Below are positions 54,347 to 64,000 of a DNA stretch of 64,000 bases, piece by piece. Position numbers and translations under genes: made by a program. Location: assembly GCA_034336665.1 (NCBI GenBank), contig CM067570.1, forward strand, positions 21,340,002-21,404,001. The letters are read 5' to 3'. Every line of letters begins with the position of its first letter. Position 1 is the first letter of the stretch. The stretch comes from Luscinia megarhynchos. Lineage: Eukaryota > Chordata > Aves > Passeriformes > Turdidae. The notes under the pieces are model-generated. The model was not told the DNA's origin, searched no databases, and was given only the letters and a program-made list of their open reading frames with translations.

Positions 54347-54604
54347 GTCAATCCAGATGAAGGCACTTGCAGCAAGTGTAAACCTGATTATTTTGCAGCA
54401 TCTGCTAGCCTGGAGCCAAATGTATGTTTGACACTCCCCAGTGAGGACAGAATACTATTTCAATCCATGAAATACCTTTCATTAAATCATTTTTCAGTTA
54501 CACCTGGTGTATGTACATCTCAGGGCACAAAGAGTCTCTTGTTGGAACGGGATGTGTTTGTAGCACCACAGAGCACCTGCCCAACACCCCCAGGCCAGCT
54601 GCAC

Positions 54605-55016
54605 TTTTTGTACAGCATTCTCAGGGGGGTGGAGAGAGCTGGGGGCTTCAACCTGGAGGAGAGGAGGCTTGAGGAACTCCTCACTGTGTCCTTCCAGTAC
54701 CTAAAGCAGACTTAACAAAACAGAGAGCAACACTTTGCACAGACAGGTAAGTGATAGGGCAAGGAGGAATGGCTTTAGACTAAGAAAGGAGGGGTTTGGA
54801 CTGGACTTTAGGAAGCAATTCTGTACTCAGAGGGTGGTGAGGCACAGGAACAGTTTGCCCAGAGAATCTGGGGCTGCCCCATCCCTGGGAATGTTCGAGG
54901 CCAGGTTGGGTGTGGCCCTGACCAACCTGTCTGGTGGGAGGTGCCTGCCTTGGGCAGAGACCTCAATGACCTGTAAGGTCCCTTCTGACCCAAACCACTG
55001 TGTGATTCTATGATCA
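54605..55016 (+). mobile_element. CR1 LINE 3' region
   Basis: Reads 'ttcaacctggaggagaggag', 'gataggg caaggagg'-type text, 'ggactttaggaagcaattct', 'gaggcacaggaacagtttgc' and ends 'tgtgattctatgatca', the CR1 3' end in sense orientation. It is broken by a small insertion near 54700-54740 and has no intact frame. Confidence 0.9.
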
Positions 55017-55581
55017 TGTCAGGTGCTGGAGATTGTGTGCTACCCTTGTCAACACTGCTGTCTTTGAAACCTGCTCTGATTGAACATTCCCTCTGCTTGC
55101 CCCAGGATGGAGGATGTGCCAGTCGGACACTCCAGTGTTTGCAGGAGTGACCAAGCTGTGTGGCACCAGCTGAAACACACTGGAGCTTTTATAACAGCTG
55201 TAATGGCTTCCCTGCATATCTCTTCTGGGCATCATTAATTTCTGCCCTTTACTGTTCTGGTAATTCCATGAACTGTCAGCTGAAGTACCCAGTGTCACCT
55301 AAAGAGCAAATGGGAGAAGTTTCTAACACACAAAAGAGACCCAGAGCAGTTATAAATGTACACTAGCAGTGTGAGAACCTGGTGGAAGAAACTGTATACT
55401 CCTTTCCAACCTGCTTTAATATTGGCTTAACAGTCAGAAGAAAAAATTTGTTATTTAGGTAAAGTTTATTAAAAGTTTGTATTGAAACTCTGTTTAGGTA
55501 ATAAAACTTCTCCTTCTGATTGTTAAAGCTATATGAAAGATGACTGAGAAATATTTCCATGCTCTTTTGTTGGCTTCTCAC

Positions 55582-55623
55582 CTGCCAGTGTCACAGATGA
55601 CTTTCTGGCAAGATGGCATTCAG
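55582..55623 (-). other. Candidate micro-exon of an unknown minus-strand transcript
   Basis: The acceptor gtctttttag|CTG and the donor GGCAG|gtgaga bound 42 nt. Both sites are close to consensus. It follows the 56.5-kb candidate on the same strand. Confidence 0.2.
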
Positions 55624-56219
55624 CTAAAAAGACTCCAACTAATGAAAAACATGTACTACAATCCATTCAACATTTGACAGTTTGTACCACTGACAAAAAC
55701 TTATTTTTCCATTAATATTTAAATTTTGGTTTAGCTGTCTTGATTTTGAGACTGTTTCTAACTTGCTAGGAAAATTAATAAATTGATCTATCTAGTTTGT
55801 CAAACAAGATGCAACTCAATTACATTATTTAAAGTAACTCCAAGGGAAACAATCAAAACTTCTGCAGAATACTTCACCCGACAGAGGTGCATGAAGCAAG
55901 ATCTGAAAGCACAGACAAGGATGTGTTTAAAATGTGATCAAATGGAGGCAGTCTTGAGCCAGGTTTAGACCCATTGGGTTTGGAGGTTGGCAGCACAGCC
56001 AGAGTAGCCAAGTGCTCAGCCTGGAGTAACATCAACTCCATCAATAGATGCTGTACTCACCCAGTTTTTTGGATAGGTCCTGTAATTCACACCCAGCACT
56101 GAGCTATTGGAGCTACACTCCAAGTTTGTGTGAAGGTCATTAGAGTGACTGCATGAGCTGCAGGCAGGGCAGAGCAGATACTGTTCCATGCCTTGACCCT
56201 AAGGAGGGTGAGGTGTTGT

Positions 56220-56450
56220 GAATGCTGTTTGTGTTTGCATTCGTGCTGTGTAACCCTAATGAGTCACTCTGAATGTCCAGTGAGAGATACATTGGAACAT
56301 GTTGAGTCAGGGACAGTTATAATGAGACTGTGAAGGGCCATAATTATAGGATTTGCTAATAGGCCTGGGTTATTTTGTCCCTGACAGATCTTTTTGTAGG
56401 TCAAGTGCTGATACTGCTGGCAAGTCAAGCTTAGATAAAAATATTTTTAC
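56220..56450. promoter_or_regulatory. Enhancer-like block with two AP-1 sites and an inverted repeat
   Basis: Two perfect TGAGTCA sites (56260-56266, 56303-56309) lie beside ATTA-type words such as 'ccataattatagg'. A perfect 10-bp inverted repeat, GTCAGGGACA at 56306-56315 and TGTCCCTGAC at 56376-56385, flanks 60 bp. The sequence is unique-looking. The interval is where vertebrate HOXD limb enhancers are known, so a regulatory role is plausible but untested. Confidence 0.35.
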
Positions 56451-56502
56451 TATAATGAATAGCTAGGACTAGGGTATTATCTCAGTTGACAGCAATACTT
56501 AC

Positions 56503-56555
56503 CTGTTTTTTCAGTGAATACTTGTTTCCTTGTTTCTTTTCGTGTAGAAGGACAG
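56503..56555 (-). other. Candidate exon of an unknown minus-strand transcript
   Basis: The acceptor tctattacag|CTG and the strong donor ACAG|gtaagt bound 53 nt. In one phase it reads VLLHEKKQGNKYSLKKQ and joins in frame to the longer frame of the 58.1-kb candidate, but the following 55.6-kb segment then gives a stop. Confidence 0.22.
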
Positions 56556-58037
56556 CTGTAATAGATTTAGGAGAAAAAAATTCATCTGGTTGGTGGGACC
56601 AGTGAGGATGTTAATATGACACAAGGGATGAAAAAAAAGAATGGGGTTCAAGACCAAATGCACTTACCATTACCACAGGTACTTCATCTATCACAGGCCA
56701 CTGCGGGTCATGTAACTCATAAAACTTATCTCTAGCATCTCAGAAGTTGTGTTTGCCTACAACATGCTTGATTTGGATCCCAGATGTGAGTCAGAGGTGA
56801 AGGCAGTGGGCTATTCAGCAGCTCAGCAAACACAGTGTTATGCACCTCACTGTGCAGAAGGATCTGTGTCACATCCCACCTGTGTTACCTCTCCAACATA
56901 CAGCCACACTTGCTAAAATCATTCCTCTGAATTTATCTCTGCCTAGTTTTAAAATCATCTGTTCCCTGGTAACTGGTGAACATTTATCAAATTGAACTCA
57001 AGAATTTATCTTCTCATGCTTTAATAGATCATTATTTTCAACTTGTGATAGAAACACTTTCTCTGATGAGTTCAGTAATGCAACAGAAATTTTACAGAAA
57101 CTCTTTCACTGCCTGGGTCTAGTACCTGCCTTCCAGACTGAAAATTTCAAAAAGGAGATGACTTATAGAGGGTCTTTTAGAAAAGAGAAATGCCATTTCA
57201 AATCCTTGGGGAAAACCTTCTCAAAACGTGCAATAACTTTTACACAAGACTAGAATGACTACACAAATGTTATGATATTTATCAAAGACAGAGGGGTGAA
57301 AACTTGAAAAATTTTAGTACTCAAAGTAGATCATTATCGATAAGCAGTTTCAGACATTTAGCACACAGATGAAATACAAGGATCATAACGTGGAAAAGCT
57401 CCCTGCTGAGATATGCACAGTGCTGTGCAAGAGAAAGAGAATGTTTTATTCTTCAGTAGTTTGACAACAGGCTAGTAGTTTAGCAGAGCAAAGGAGTATT
57501 CATATGCTGTACTTCCTATAGGACAGGAAGGGTTTTTACTGAAAAACTGCCAATAGCAGTTTTTGTAGGATAATTTAATAGGACATTGTCCAGAAGTCTG
57601 TCAGTAGAAAGCTACCAGGAGATGATATAGAAGATAGGAAGATGGAGACAGATGTAGAAGTCAACTTTCTTTAAAAATTGGCTCCTAAGAAGCCATGTTC
57701 TGACCACAAATGGACTCTGGAACTTGTATGTGTAATCAACTATTCAAGCAGGAATTATTCAAGAGTTGACAAATGTATCTGAAAAAATAAATCTGTTTTT
57801 CTTCATTTACAAATTCATTACAAAGACCTGTCTGCACAGAAATACATTTCTTCTTTTCAAATCTAGATAATAGTTGGTAAATTAACACGTGGACTGGAAA
57901 TAAGTTAATGAAAATTAGCTAAAAGTTATCTTTACTTGAGTTGGAAATAATGCTTCTTTACAAAGCAAGATACAGAAAGTGCTTTTAGAGAGTATGAGAA
58001 GGCACTGCAACGTTATGACATATGGCATGCCACTCAC

Positions 58038-58248
58038 CAAAATAAAAACCATCACAGTCCAGTTTCATCATCTCAGTTGTACCATCTAAGTTGTAACACA
58101 CACAGACAGAAGATTGTGGTTCCATCTTTTTTGTTAGGAAACATGTCATCCATGTTAATGTCAGGTGGTTTGGGGTGTGGCCTTTCCACAGCAGCTGAGG
58201 CTCTGTAACGGGAGGCACCACAGGCCATGGAGTCATTGTCCTGTACCC
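58038..58248 (-). other. Candidate exon of an unknown minus-strand transcript
   Basis: The acceptor cctgttcttcag|GGG and the donor TTTTG|gtgagt bound 211 nt. One frame is open throughout (part of a 119-codon frame, 57985-58344). A second frame, starting VQDNDSMACGASRYRASAAV, is open for most of it before a TGA. Neither peptide is recognised. Confidence 0.22.
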
Positions 58249-60468
58249 CTGAAGAACAGGAGTTAAATACTCGATAAAAACCCAAGGAAGAGAAATTTGT
58301 ATGACAAAGTGCCGGTACCCTCGGAACAAGATGCAGCAATGCATACAGCTACATTATTTGTGATTGCAACAATCATAAATAGGGTAGGAGAAATGGTGAA
58401 ATACATATATCTGTCTTTCTGATGCAGCATAAAACTGACATCTTGCCCATTTCTTGACATTAAAGATCTTCCTGCTAAGTCTGCGTTGCTGTTGTTTTCA
58501 GAGAAAAAGGGTTATTTTTCATGGTGCAAAATGGTGAATTTCATGGAGTAACACTGCATTTCATAAACAGATATCTTAAGAGACAATGTCAACCAAATAA
58601 TGCTTTATAAGGCACTAGAAATGATTCACTGCATGTCTCAAAAACAACTTTTATTCACTTTTAGCTTACTAAAATGTTACTTCTCTCTATGAAGTTAAGT
58701 GGCTGCAAATGTAGGTCAGGAATTCTTTGCCCACTTTTTTGCTTCTCATTAACATTTCTGAATGGATTAGTCTCCTTCCAATGGTTTAGGACTCTGCCAT
58801 GGGAAAGAGACTACAAAGATCAACAAGGAGAGGATGAACAATAAAAATCAGACCCTTCCTCCTTAAAGAAAATTATATTATTTTCTCTCAAAGACACCAG
58901 ATCCCTTCAACCCAAACTATCTCCTCCACTCTCATTCATTATTTTAAACTTATCTCATGCAAATTCCCAATATATCTGTATTTCCATACATATATTCAGA
59001 TAAAGGGTCATAGGCAACTCAGTAAAGTTCAGGTCCACGAAGATTATTTGGGACAACTGGAAGCTCTAAGCTTTGATACTCAGCTGTAAGTGTGACAGTC
59101 TGCAATTGCACTGAGGGAAGGGATGAGAAAGACCTGACATGAAGAAAAGGAGTCGGAGTTTGTGGAAATAACAAGAGAGAGATCTGTGTCCTTTACTAGA
59201 GATTCACTTCTTGATCTGACAATTGAATTTTGACGTTTTCATGTTTCCTCTTTCTGATATTGACTTACATAAGGTATGCCAGCCCCTGATGGCAGCATCT
59301 GTGCTGCTCCCCTCTGCTTGCTGCCTTAGCAGGTCTGCCCAGCGTGGTACGCTCCAGGTACTGATGGACCAGGGTGGGAGATTTCCACAGAAAGGACTGA
59401 CCATTTACTCATTCTGTGATCCAGGAAACAGGATGCAAAGAGCTATTTCAAAAGGAAGTGATGGTTGAAAAGTTGAGCATTCAGAACTTGAGAACTTGCA
59501 GGTTTAGTGTGATCTATGCAGCCTTATCTCTCCTTGCTCTTCCAGCTGTGATTGCATTATATTGGAATATAAAATCCTAAATTCTGTTGCTGAATGCATG
59601 GCTGAAATTATCCAGAATAGACACGAGTTCCTCTGAAAGTGACTTAAGTCTGCATAGGCAAAGTCTGATCTGGAAATGCTTTGCTGAAGGAAGGGAATGG
59701 TATCCTAGAATAGATAAGTTAATAAGTTGATAGATAAGTTAATATAATTGAACTTCTGCCTTGCTACAGAACTTCTATACAATGCTAAGCACTACATTTA
59801 AATCTGACTTTTATTAATTGCTTACAAAAAGTATTTTCCATGTTACGGTTTTCAAATCACATTCAAAAATTTTGTTTTGCAAAGCAATGTGCAAGTAATA
59901 TTACTAACTACACTAAAATTATTGGGCCAGTGTCCTTCATGGCACATATAAAGCAAATGAAGATTCACTTGTGTCAAATATTTAAAATCCTAGTGTTCTA
60001 GAGAATTACAGAATTACAAAGAATTACAGAATTGCTTTTAAAATGCTCTAAAAATCTGGAGTACAAAGTAGTTAAAATCCTTGTCAGAAAATTAAGAAGA
60101 ATGGCTGAAGGGCTGTGCTCTGGATCTCTGATAGCAAAAATGAGTTCCAGACTGCTTCTCCACCTGTGTTAGCATTTCGTATGGAAAAATAAACTGCTTG
60201 CAAAAATGTATAGGGAAGCAGGAAATCTGGAGCCCAAAATACAGCAACGTACACAGACCCTTGCTTTATAATTGTGTGCACTGTGGACCATCTGTCTGGC
60301 GGTTAAATACACTCCCGTTTAAATGAGCAAGTACATTTAATGGGCAAAATATTAAGATCACTGAGGGGTGAAGTTTTTTATTTGCAGCGTGCAAATGCCA
60401 GAGTGGAACCACTTGTACATTCTCAATACTATACACCTTTAAAATAACTAAGAAAAATTGCTGCTTAC

Positions 60469-60560
60469 CTGCTGCATACCCAAAACTTGCTCCTTTTAAG
60501 CGAGTCATTACAAACTGGAATTGAAAGCCTGATGGTCTCATGGTCTCCATTCCAGAAGTA
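60469..60560 (-). other. Candidate first or internal exon of an unknown minus-strand transcript
   Basis: A near-consensus donor, GCAG|gtaagc, ends at 60469. Upstream the frame METMRPSGFQFQFVMTRLKG starts at 60550, with a TATTTAAA word about 55 bp before it. Its left end is not defined by a clear acceptor. The peptide is unknown to me. Confidence 0.2.
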
Positions 60561-61049
60561 TAAATCAGGCTACAGCTCAGCTACTGCTCTTGTGAACTCT
60601 TTAAATACATAGAAAGTGAAAAATATTGGAAGGAATGATTTAATGACTTTACTTGAAGTATTCAGTGTCGTTTCAATCATCTTTTAAACAAGACAGGACT
60701 GGAGAGATCTTCCCTAAACACCTTAACTAATAAGTTGTCAGTGTTTAAACAACAATTACTGTACAAAAATGAAAATTAGCTGATGTGATCAAGCCATATG
60801 GCTAATATAATTGATTTTTTCAGATTTTTAAAAATTATGAAAACAAAGCCAGAGCAGCAGCATAATGTAATTTACAAATTTAACTAGAGGTGATATGGTC
60901 TATTTAGTTCAACAACAAACAACGTCTTCCTGGTGTTTTAAGTGAAGTAAAATGATGGAGGTACGACGTTGGACCTTAAATAGACCTGACCCGGAAAAAC
61001 GAATTTCAAAAGGCTCGGGCCAGTAAAGTCCCTGGGTGCTAACCAGGGC

Positions 61050-61260
61050 AAGTGCTGATAAGGGGGCTCAGGAGAGAGCGGGGTTTGGAGGAGCAGCCTG
61101 GCTGCCCCGGGGCCGGGGTCGGTGCCGGTCCCCGCCCGTCCGGGCCCGCGGGTCCCCCCGGGCTCCATCCCGGCTCTTCCAAAGAGGCAGCTCCCGAGCG
61201 GGACGAAGCTGTGGTCACGAAGAGGTGCCCAAAAGGCTCGGGATCGCGATTCTGAGTGCT
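61050..61260. promoter_or_regulatory. Small CpG island
   Basis: A locally GC- and CpG-rich stretch, e.g. 'ccggggccggggtcggtgcc', in AT-rich surroundings. CpG islands without a local gene are frequent near HOX loci and are often Polycomb targets. Confidence 0.55.
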
Positions 61261-61453
61261 TTTCCAATGCTCCTGAAACTGGGATTCGATCCGTAATTTT
61301 TAAGATTCGGTCACTGTCAAAGGGAACCGATATTTCCCCTCTCGATTGACTCGCACTCAGCAAAACAGAGGGAAGCCATAATAAATCTGCACTGGAAAAT
61401 GTATTTGTTTGTGTTTCCCTACTCTGAAGTTTTTCAGAGCCTTTCTTAGTTAC

Positions 61454-61509
61454 CTTGAGGATGTGTTTTTTCCTTTGCCTGATTTCTGCTGTGTGGAGGC
61501 TTCTCGATA
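61454..61509 (-). other. Candidate exon with strong acceptor
   Basis: The acceptor ttcctttctctcacag|TAT has an excellent pyrimidine tract and the donor CAAG|gtaact follows 56 nt later. All three frames are open, so coding status cannot be judged. Confidence 0.22.
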
Positions 61510-61799
61510 CTGTGAGAGAAAGGAAATGTTGAGTCCGGACTAGCAAAGAAATGGAAGTTTGGGAAAGGGAAAGCTTTGTTTTCCTGACAAGTGCAGTAGA
61601 CTGCAAAAGCTGTGTGCTGGCTGGTGTGTGCAGTGGGGGAGTTTTGCCCCTCTCAGAAACACACAGCAAGCACCCTAGAAAAGTCTTTATTCTATAGCAA
61701 ATACTCCGGAATAATTTTTTGCTTAGAATCAGCTTGATTATTTTCTCGTACAAAACTGCTCTGGTCCTGACGCCCACCTCACGCTGGAGTATAATGCCA

Positions 61800-61975
61800 T
61801 GAGAATGCAAAAGCCTCATTTGCATAGTCTAGAAACTATAGACACAACTTAACTGAGCACTTGTCTGATGTTCTCTCCCGTCGCTAATAAGTAAAAGTCT
61901 CATTAAGGTGCTCTGAATCGAGTTTTAATAATGTGTTAATAATCTCTGGCCACTGGTTCGCAAAGAAAGGCTTGG
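61800..61975. promoter_or_regulatory. Candidate conserved element with paired homeodomain sites
   Basis: Two TTAATAAT sites (61925-61932 and 61936-61943) are spaced 11 bp apart, about one helical turn, with 'gctaataag' (61884-61891) and 'cattaagg' nearby. The block sits between two CpG islands. It looks like a homeodomain-bound element, but conservation was not checked. Confidence 0.35.
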
Positions 61976-61989
61976 AAGCAGCTGGTGCG

Positions 61990-62120
61990 TTTGGAAGGAA
62001 GTGCATCGCGGCGCGGGAGCTCCCACGGGCACGGCAGGGAGGCAGCTGCGGGGCTCGGCACCCCGGACCCGCACCGGGAGGGCGGGGACGGCCAGTCCTG
62101 CCTGCTCTGTTTCACCCCGG
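61990..62120. promoter_or_regulatory. Small CpG island
   Basis: Short CpG-rich stretch, e.g. 'catcgcggcgcgggagctcc', with no gene model attached. It may be part of the EVX2/HOXD-side island cluster. Confidence 0.5.
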
Positions 62121-62133
62121 CAGGGAGGAGGGA

Positions 62134-62168
62134 CATTCATTCATTGACTGATTGATTGATTGATTGTT
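62134..62168. repeat. (ATTC)n/(GATT)n tetranucleotide repeat
   Basis: 'cattcattcattgactgatt' continues into 'gattgattgattg': two related tetranucleotide runs side by side. Confidence 0.85.
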
Positions 62169-62407
62169 TTTAAAAAGTACTTTAAAAATAATCTGTCCCT
62201 CACATTATTTTATAAAAAGAACAATTAAGATGATGTTGTTTTCTACCCTGTCATGAGAGTCCTTCTTGGTGAAAGCAGAAAGTGGGAGTGGGAGACCCGA
62301 GCCTCGCTTGCCCCTGTGGGCACCACAGACCCCCGGGACCAGAGGCCGACGCTCATGAGAACCTGCGCGAGGATGAATCTTTACCTGAAAAGATCATCCA
62401 TGATTCA

Positions 62408-62415
62408 TGATTTAT
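62408..62415 (+). promoter_or_regulatory. PBX-HOX-like site TGATTTAT
   Basis: The octamer TGATTTAT matches the PBX-posterior HOX composite consensus and sits in 'gattcatgatttatcag'. An eight-base match alone is weak evidence. Confidence 0.25.
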
Positions 62416-62739
62416 CAGAAATTCAGCTTCACTCTGTCAGAGCCAGCAGGCCACACAAGGCCTTCAGAGATTGCTTTTCTACTTGTAATATTGACTTCCT
62501 TACTGCGTCTCCTTGGCTCGTTACTATTATCATCTGGGTCTAAATTTCTCTTCTTAAACAGTGTAATCTTTCTTCGGTTGTGCATCCTGGAGTAAAACAA
62601 CGGGCATCATTTTCACATCAAAGAACTGTCAGTTCCCCTTATGAATTGCCGCCCCTCGCACCCTCTCTAAAACACTACCCTTGACACCCGAGCATGCGGA
62701 GCACGGCAGAGATATATTGCTGTAATCACAGCCCTTATA

Positions 62740-63330
62740 GTTGAGTGTTGTGCCGGAGAGGCGCAGCGCAAGGCGCCTCCTCGGAGCGGACACCCGTCCT
62801 AGCCCGGAGGGGCAGGGACACACACCCGGAGCGAGCCGAGCTGCCGGGCCCCGAGCTGCCGTCGAAAACCGAGTCCGAGGAGCGGCGCAGGGCCGCTCTG
62901 CGCGATGCCAAGAGAGCCCGGTCCCACCCGGGGGGGCGCGGCACACCGCTCTCGGCTGCCGCCGCCTCCCCGGGGCTCCCCACTCTTCCCTCGCCGCTGC
63001 CTGCCGCTTCCCGGAGGGCTCCGCTCGGCCCAAGCCTCTGCCCTGCTCCGGTCCAGCTCCCCGGGCCGGTCCCCAGCAGGTGCGGGGCGCGTCGAGCTCC
63101 TGAGGCTGAGCCGCTGCCCCCGCCGGGACTGCCGGGCTCCGTCTCACCGTCCCTTCGCTCAGACAGAAGCTTTACAAAGTTTGTCCCGACACGTTCCCCC
63201 TGTCCCCCGAGCATGAGGAGCCGGCTGGAGCCGCCGTACATCCTGGCCCGCTCCCTGCTCCTTGCCCGCTCCCTCCGCCCCCCTCCGGCTCCCCCTCTCC
63301 GGTCAGCGGGACAGGGGCAGGGCTGCGGTG
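62740..63330. promoter_or_regulatory. Strong CpG island, gene unknown
   Basis: About 600 bp of CpG-dense DNA. On the minus strand a donor-like GGGACG|gtgaga ends at 63148, so it could be a promoter for a leftward transcript. EVX2 coding sequence, including its homeodomain, is not found here. Long frames on both strands reflect GC bias, not genes. Confidence 0.6.
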
Positions 63331-63650
63331 CTGTCCTCTCCCTGCTGTCCCCTCCCTGCTGTTCCAGGGCTAGCAGGGCTGTCCCCTCCCTGCTGTCCCC
63401 TGTGCTGTCCCAGGGCTAGCGATGCTGTCCCCTCCCTGCTGTCCCCTGTGGTATTCCAGGGCTGCGGTGCTGTCCTCTCCCTGCTGTCCCCTGTGCTGTC
63501 CCAGGGCTGCAGTGCTGTCCCCTCCCTGCTGTCCCCTGTGCTGTCCCAGGGCTGCTGTGCTGTCCCCTCCTGCTGTCCCCTGTGCTGTCCCAAGGCTAGC
63601 GATGCTGTCCCCTCCCTGCTGTCCCCTGCGCTGTCCCAGGGTGGCGGGGC
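63320..63650. repeat. Minisatellite, 44-46-bp unit, about seven copies
   Basis: The word CCAGGGCT or a variant recurs at 63364, 63410, 63456, 63501, 63546, 63590 and 63636, each followed by CTGTCCCCTCCCTGCTGTCC-like sequence. Strand composition is skewed: C/T-rich on plus, G/A-rich on minus. Unit lengths near 45 keep frames open and explain the overlapping repetitive reading frames. Confidence 0.93.
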
Positions 63651-64000
63651 TGGGGACGTGCGCGGCGCTCACCCGGGCTTTGGCGTTTCCCCTCGCCGAG
63701 CCGCAGCCCTCGGTTTGGTCACCGGGAGCAGCGGAGCCGGTGCCAGAGAAGAAAGAGAACTGGGAAGGAAGCAGTCCTGCCTGGAAGGGGGGCGAGGCAG
63801 CACATAAAGGGGGGCTGCAGTTTCCTGCCCTGTCTCGTACGGGAATCAACCCAAATCATTAAAAATATATATATACTTTCTTGTCATGGAAAAGGAGAGT
63901 CATATCTGGTTTTGTCATTTGGTGGGGATTAATTAACACGAAATGGCTTCACCAGATGACGGAGTGAGAAGACCCCTTTCTATTCACCCTTGAGCTCCGT
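63651..64000. other. End of window, GC-rich then AT-rich
   Basis: The CpG-rich flank falls off after about 63840 into AT-rich sequence with a short (AT)n run at 63866-63876. No gene recognised; EVX2 is expected further right by synteny. Confidence 0.6.

Larger units (their letters stand above)
42800..54590. other. Intergenic DNA, likely LNPK-EVX2 interval
   Basis: About 11.8 kb with no recognised gene. It includes a (TTAA)n run near 43957-43978, a candidate exon at 44692-44797, an unexplained 162-codon frame at 46313-46801, short 19-20-bp tandem copies at 48351-48400 and an A/C-rich run at 54285-54346. The rest is AT-rich unique sequence. Confidence 0.65.
55017..61453. other. Intergenic DNA with candidate minus-strand exons and an enhancer-like block
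   Basis: About 6.4 kb without a recognised gene. It holds four segments with splice-like borders (55582-55623, 56503-56555, 58038-58248 and one ending at 60469) and the enhancer-like block 56220-56450, all listed separately. Short ATTACAGA-type tandem copies lie near 60003-60032. Confidence 0.65.

Noticed and set aside
54428..55017. 95-, 92- and 69-codon frames
   Set aside because: They are fragments within and beside the CR1 copy at 54605-55016, interrupted and not coding.
60938..61825. 295-codon minus-strand frame
   Set aside because: No recognisable domain, a low-complexity GC part in the middle, and it overlaps splice-like sites that would break it. More likely chance.
63073..63084. CTCF-like CCAGCAGGTGCG
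   Set aside because: It deviates from the core consensus at the end. A domain boundary is expected somewhere near HOXD, but this site alone does not support one.
62629..63419. Several 100-224-codon frames on both strands
   Set aside because: All lie in one CpG island, overlap one another and have biased composition. None contains the EVX2 homeodomain or another known domain.
63262..63862. Repetitive Ser/Cys/Pro-rich and Gly/Gln/Asp-rich frames
   Set aside because: They are translations of the 44-46-bp minisatellite, whose near multiple-of-three period keeps frames open.

Overview
The window looks like a bird nuclear genome. It carries degenerate CR1 retroposon 3' ends, an LTR remnant of a type I associate with avian endogenous retroviruses, a compact intron-rich gene and an isochore-like alternation of AT-rich DNA and CpG islands. 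It holds no bacterial-style operons and no tRNA or rRNA genes that I could see. The species cannot be named from the sequence alone.

Left half (about 1-35.5 kb): one recognisable protein gene, LNPK (lunapark, an ER three-way-junction stabiliser), on the minus strand. I rebuilt it exon by exon from splice sites and reading phase: a non-coding exon 1 in the CpG island near 35.4 kb, then eleven coding exons from the start codon at 31747 down to 2145. All introns in between are GT-AG and every junction keeps the frame (1057 coding nt, 352 codons plus one base). The acidic C-terminal tail and stop codon are not found, so the last exon or exons should lie left of base 1. The introns are mostly plain AT-rich DNA with a few CR1 fragments and one enhancer-like block (16.86-17.30 kb).

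Middle (35.0-37 kb): the LNPK promoter CpG island has an inverted CCAAT box and two short GC-rich tandem arrays (12 bp and 30 bp periods). A degraded LTR lies roughly 0.8-1.5 kb upstream of the promoter.

Right half (37-64 kb): no recognisable protein gene. In vertebrates LNPK lies next to EVX2 and the HOXD cluster, with LNPK and EVX2 in the same orientation, so this is very probably the LNPK-EVX2 intergenic regulatory region with EVX2 beyond base 64000. It holds a CR1 copy, microsatellites, an enhancer-like block at 56.2-56.45 kb (two AP-1 sites and a perfect 10-bp inverted repeat), a homeodomain-motif block at 61.8-61.95 kb, several CpG islands at 61-63.8 kb and a 45-bp minisatellite at 63.32-63.65 kb. 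A string of minus-strand segments with good acceptor and donor sites (42.4, 44.7, 55.6, 56.5, 58.1, 60.5 and 61.5 kb) could be exons of an undescribed spliced transcript, probably non-coding. That is the main novelty candidate and is unproven.
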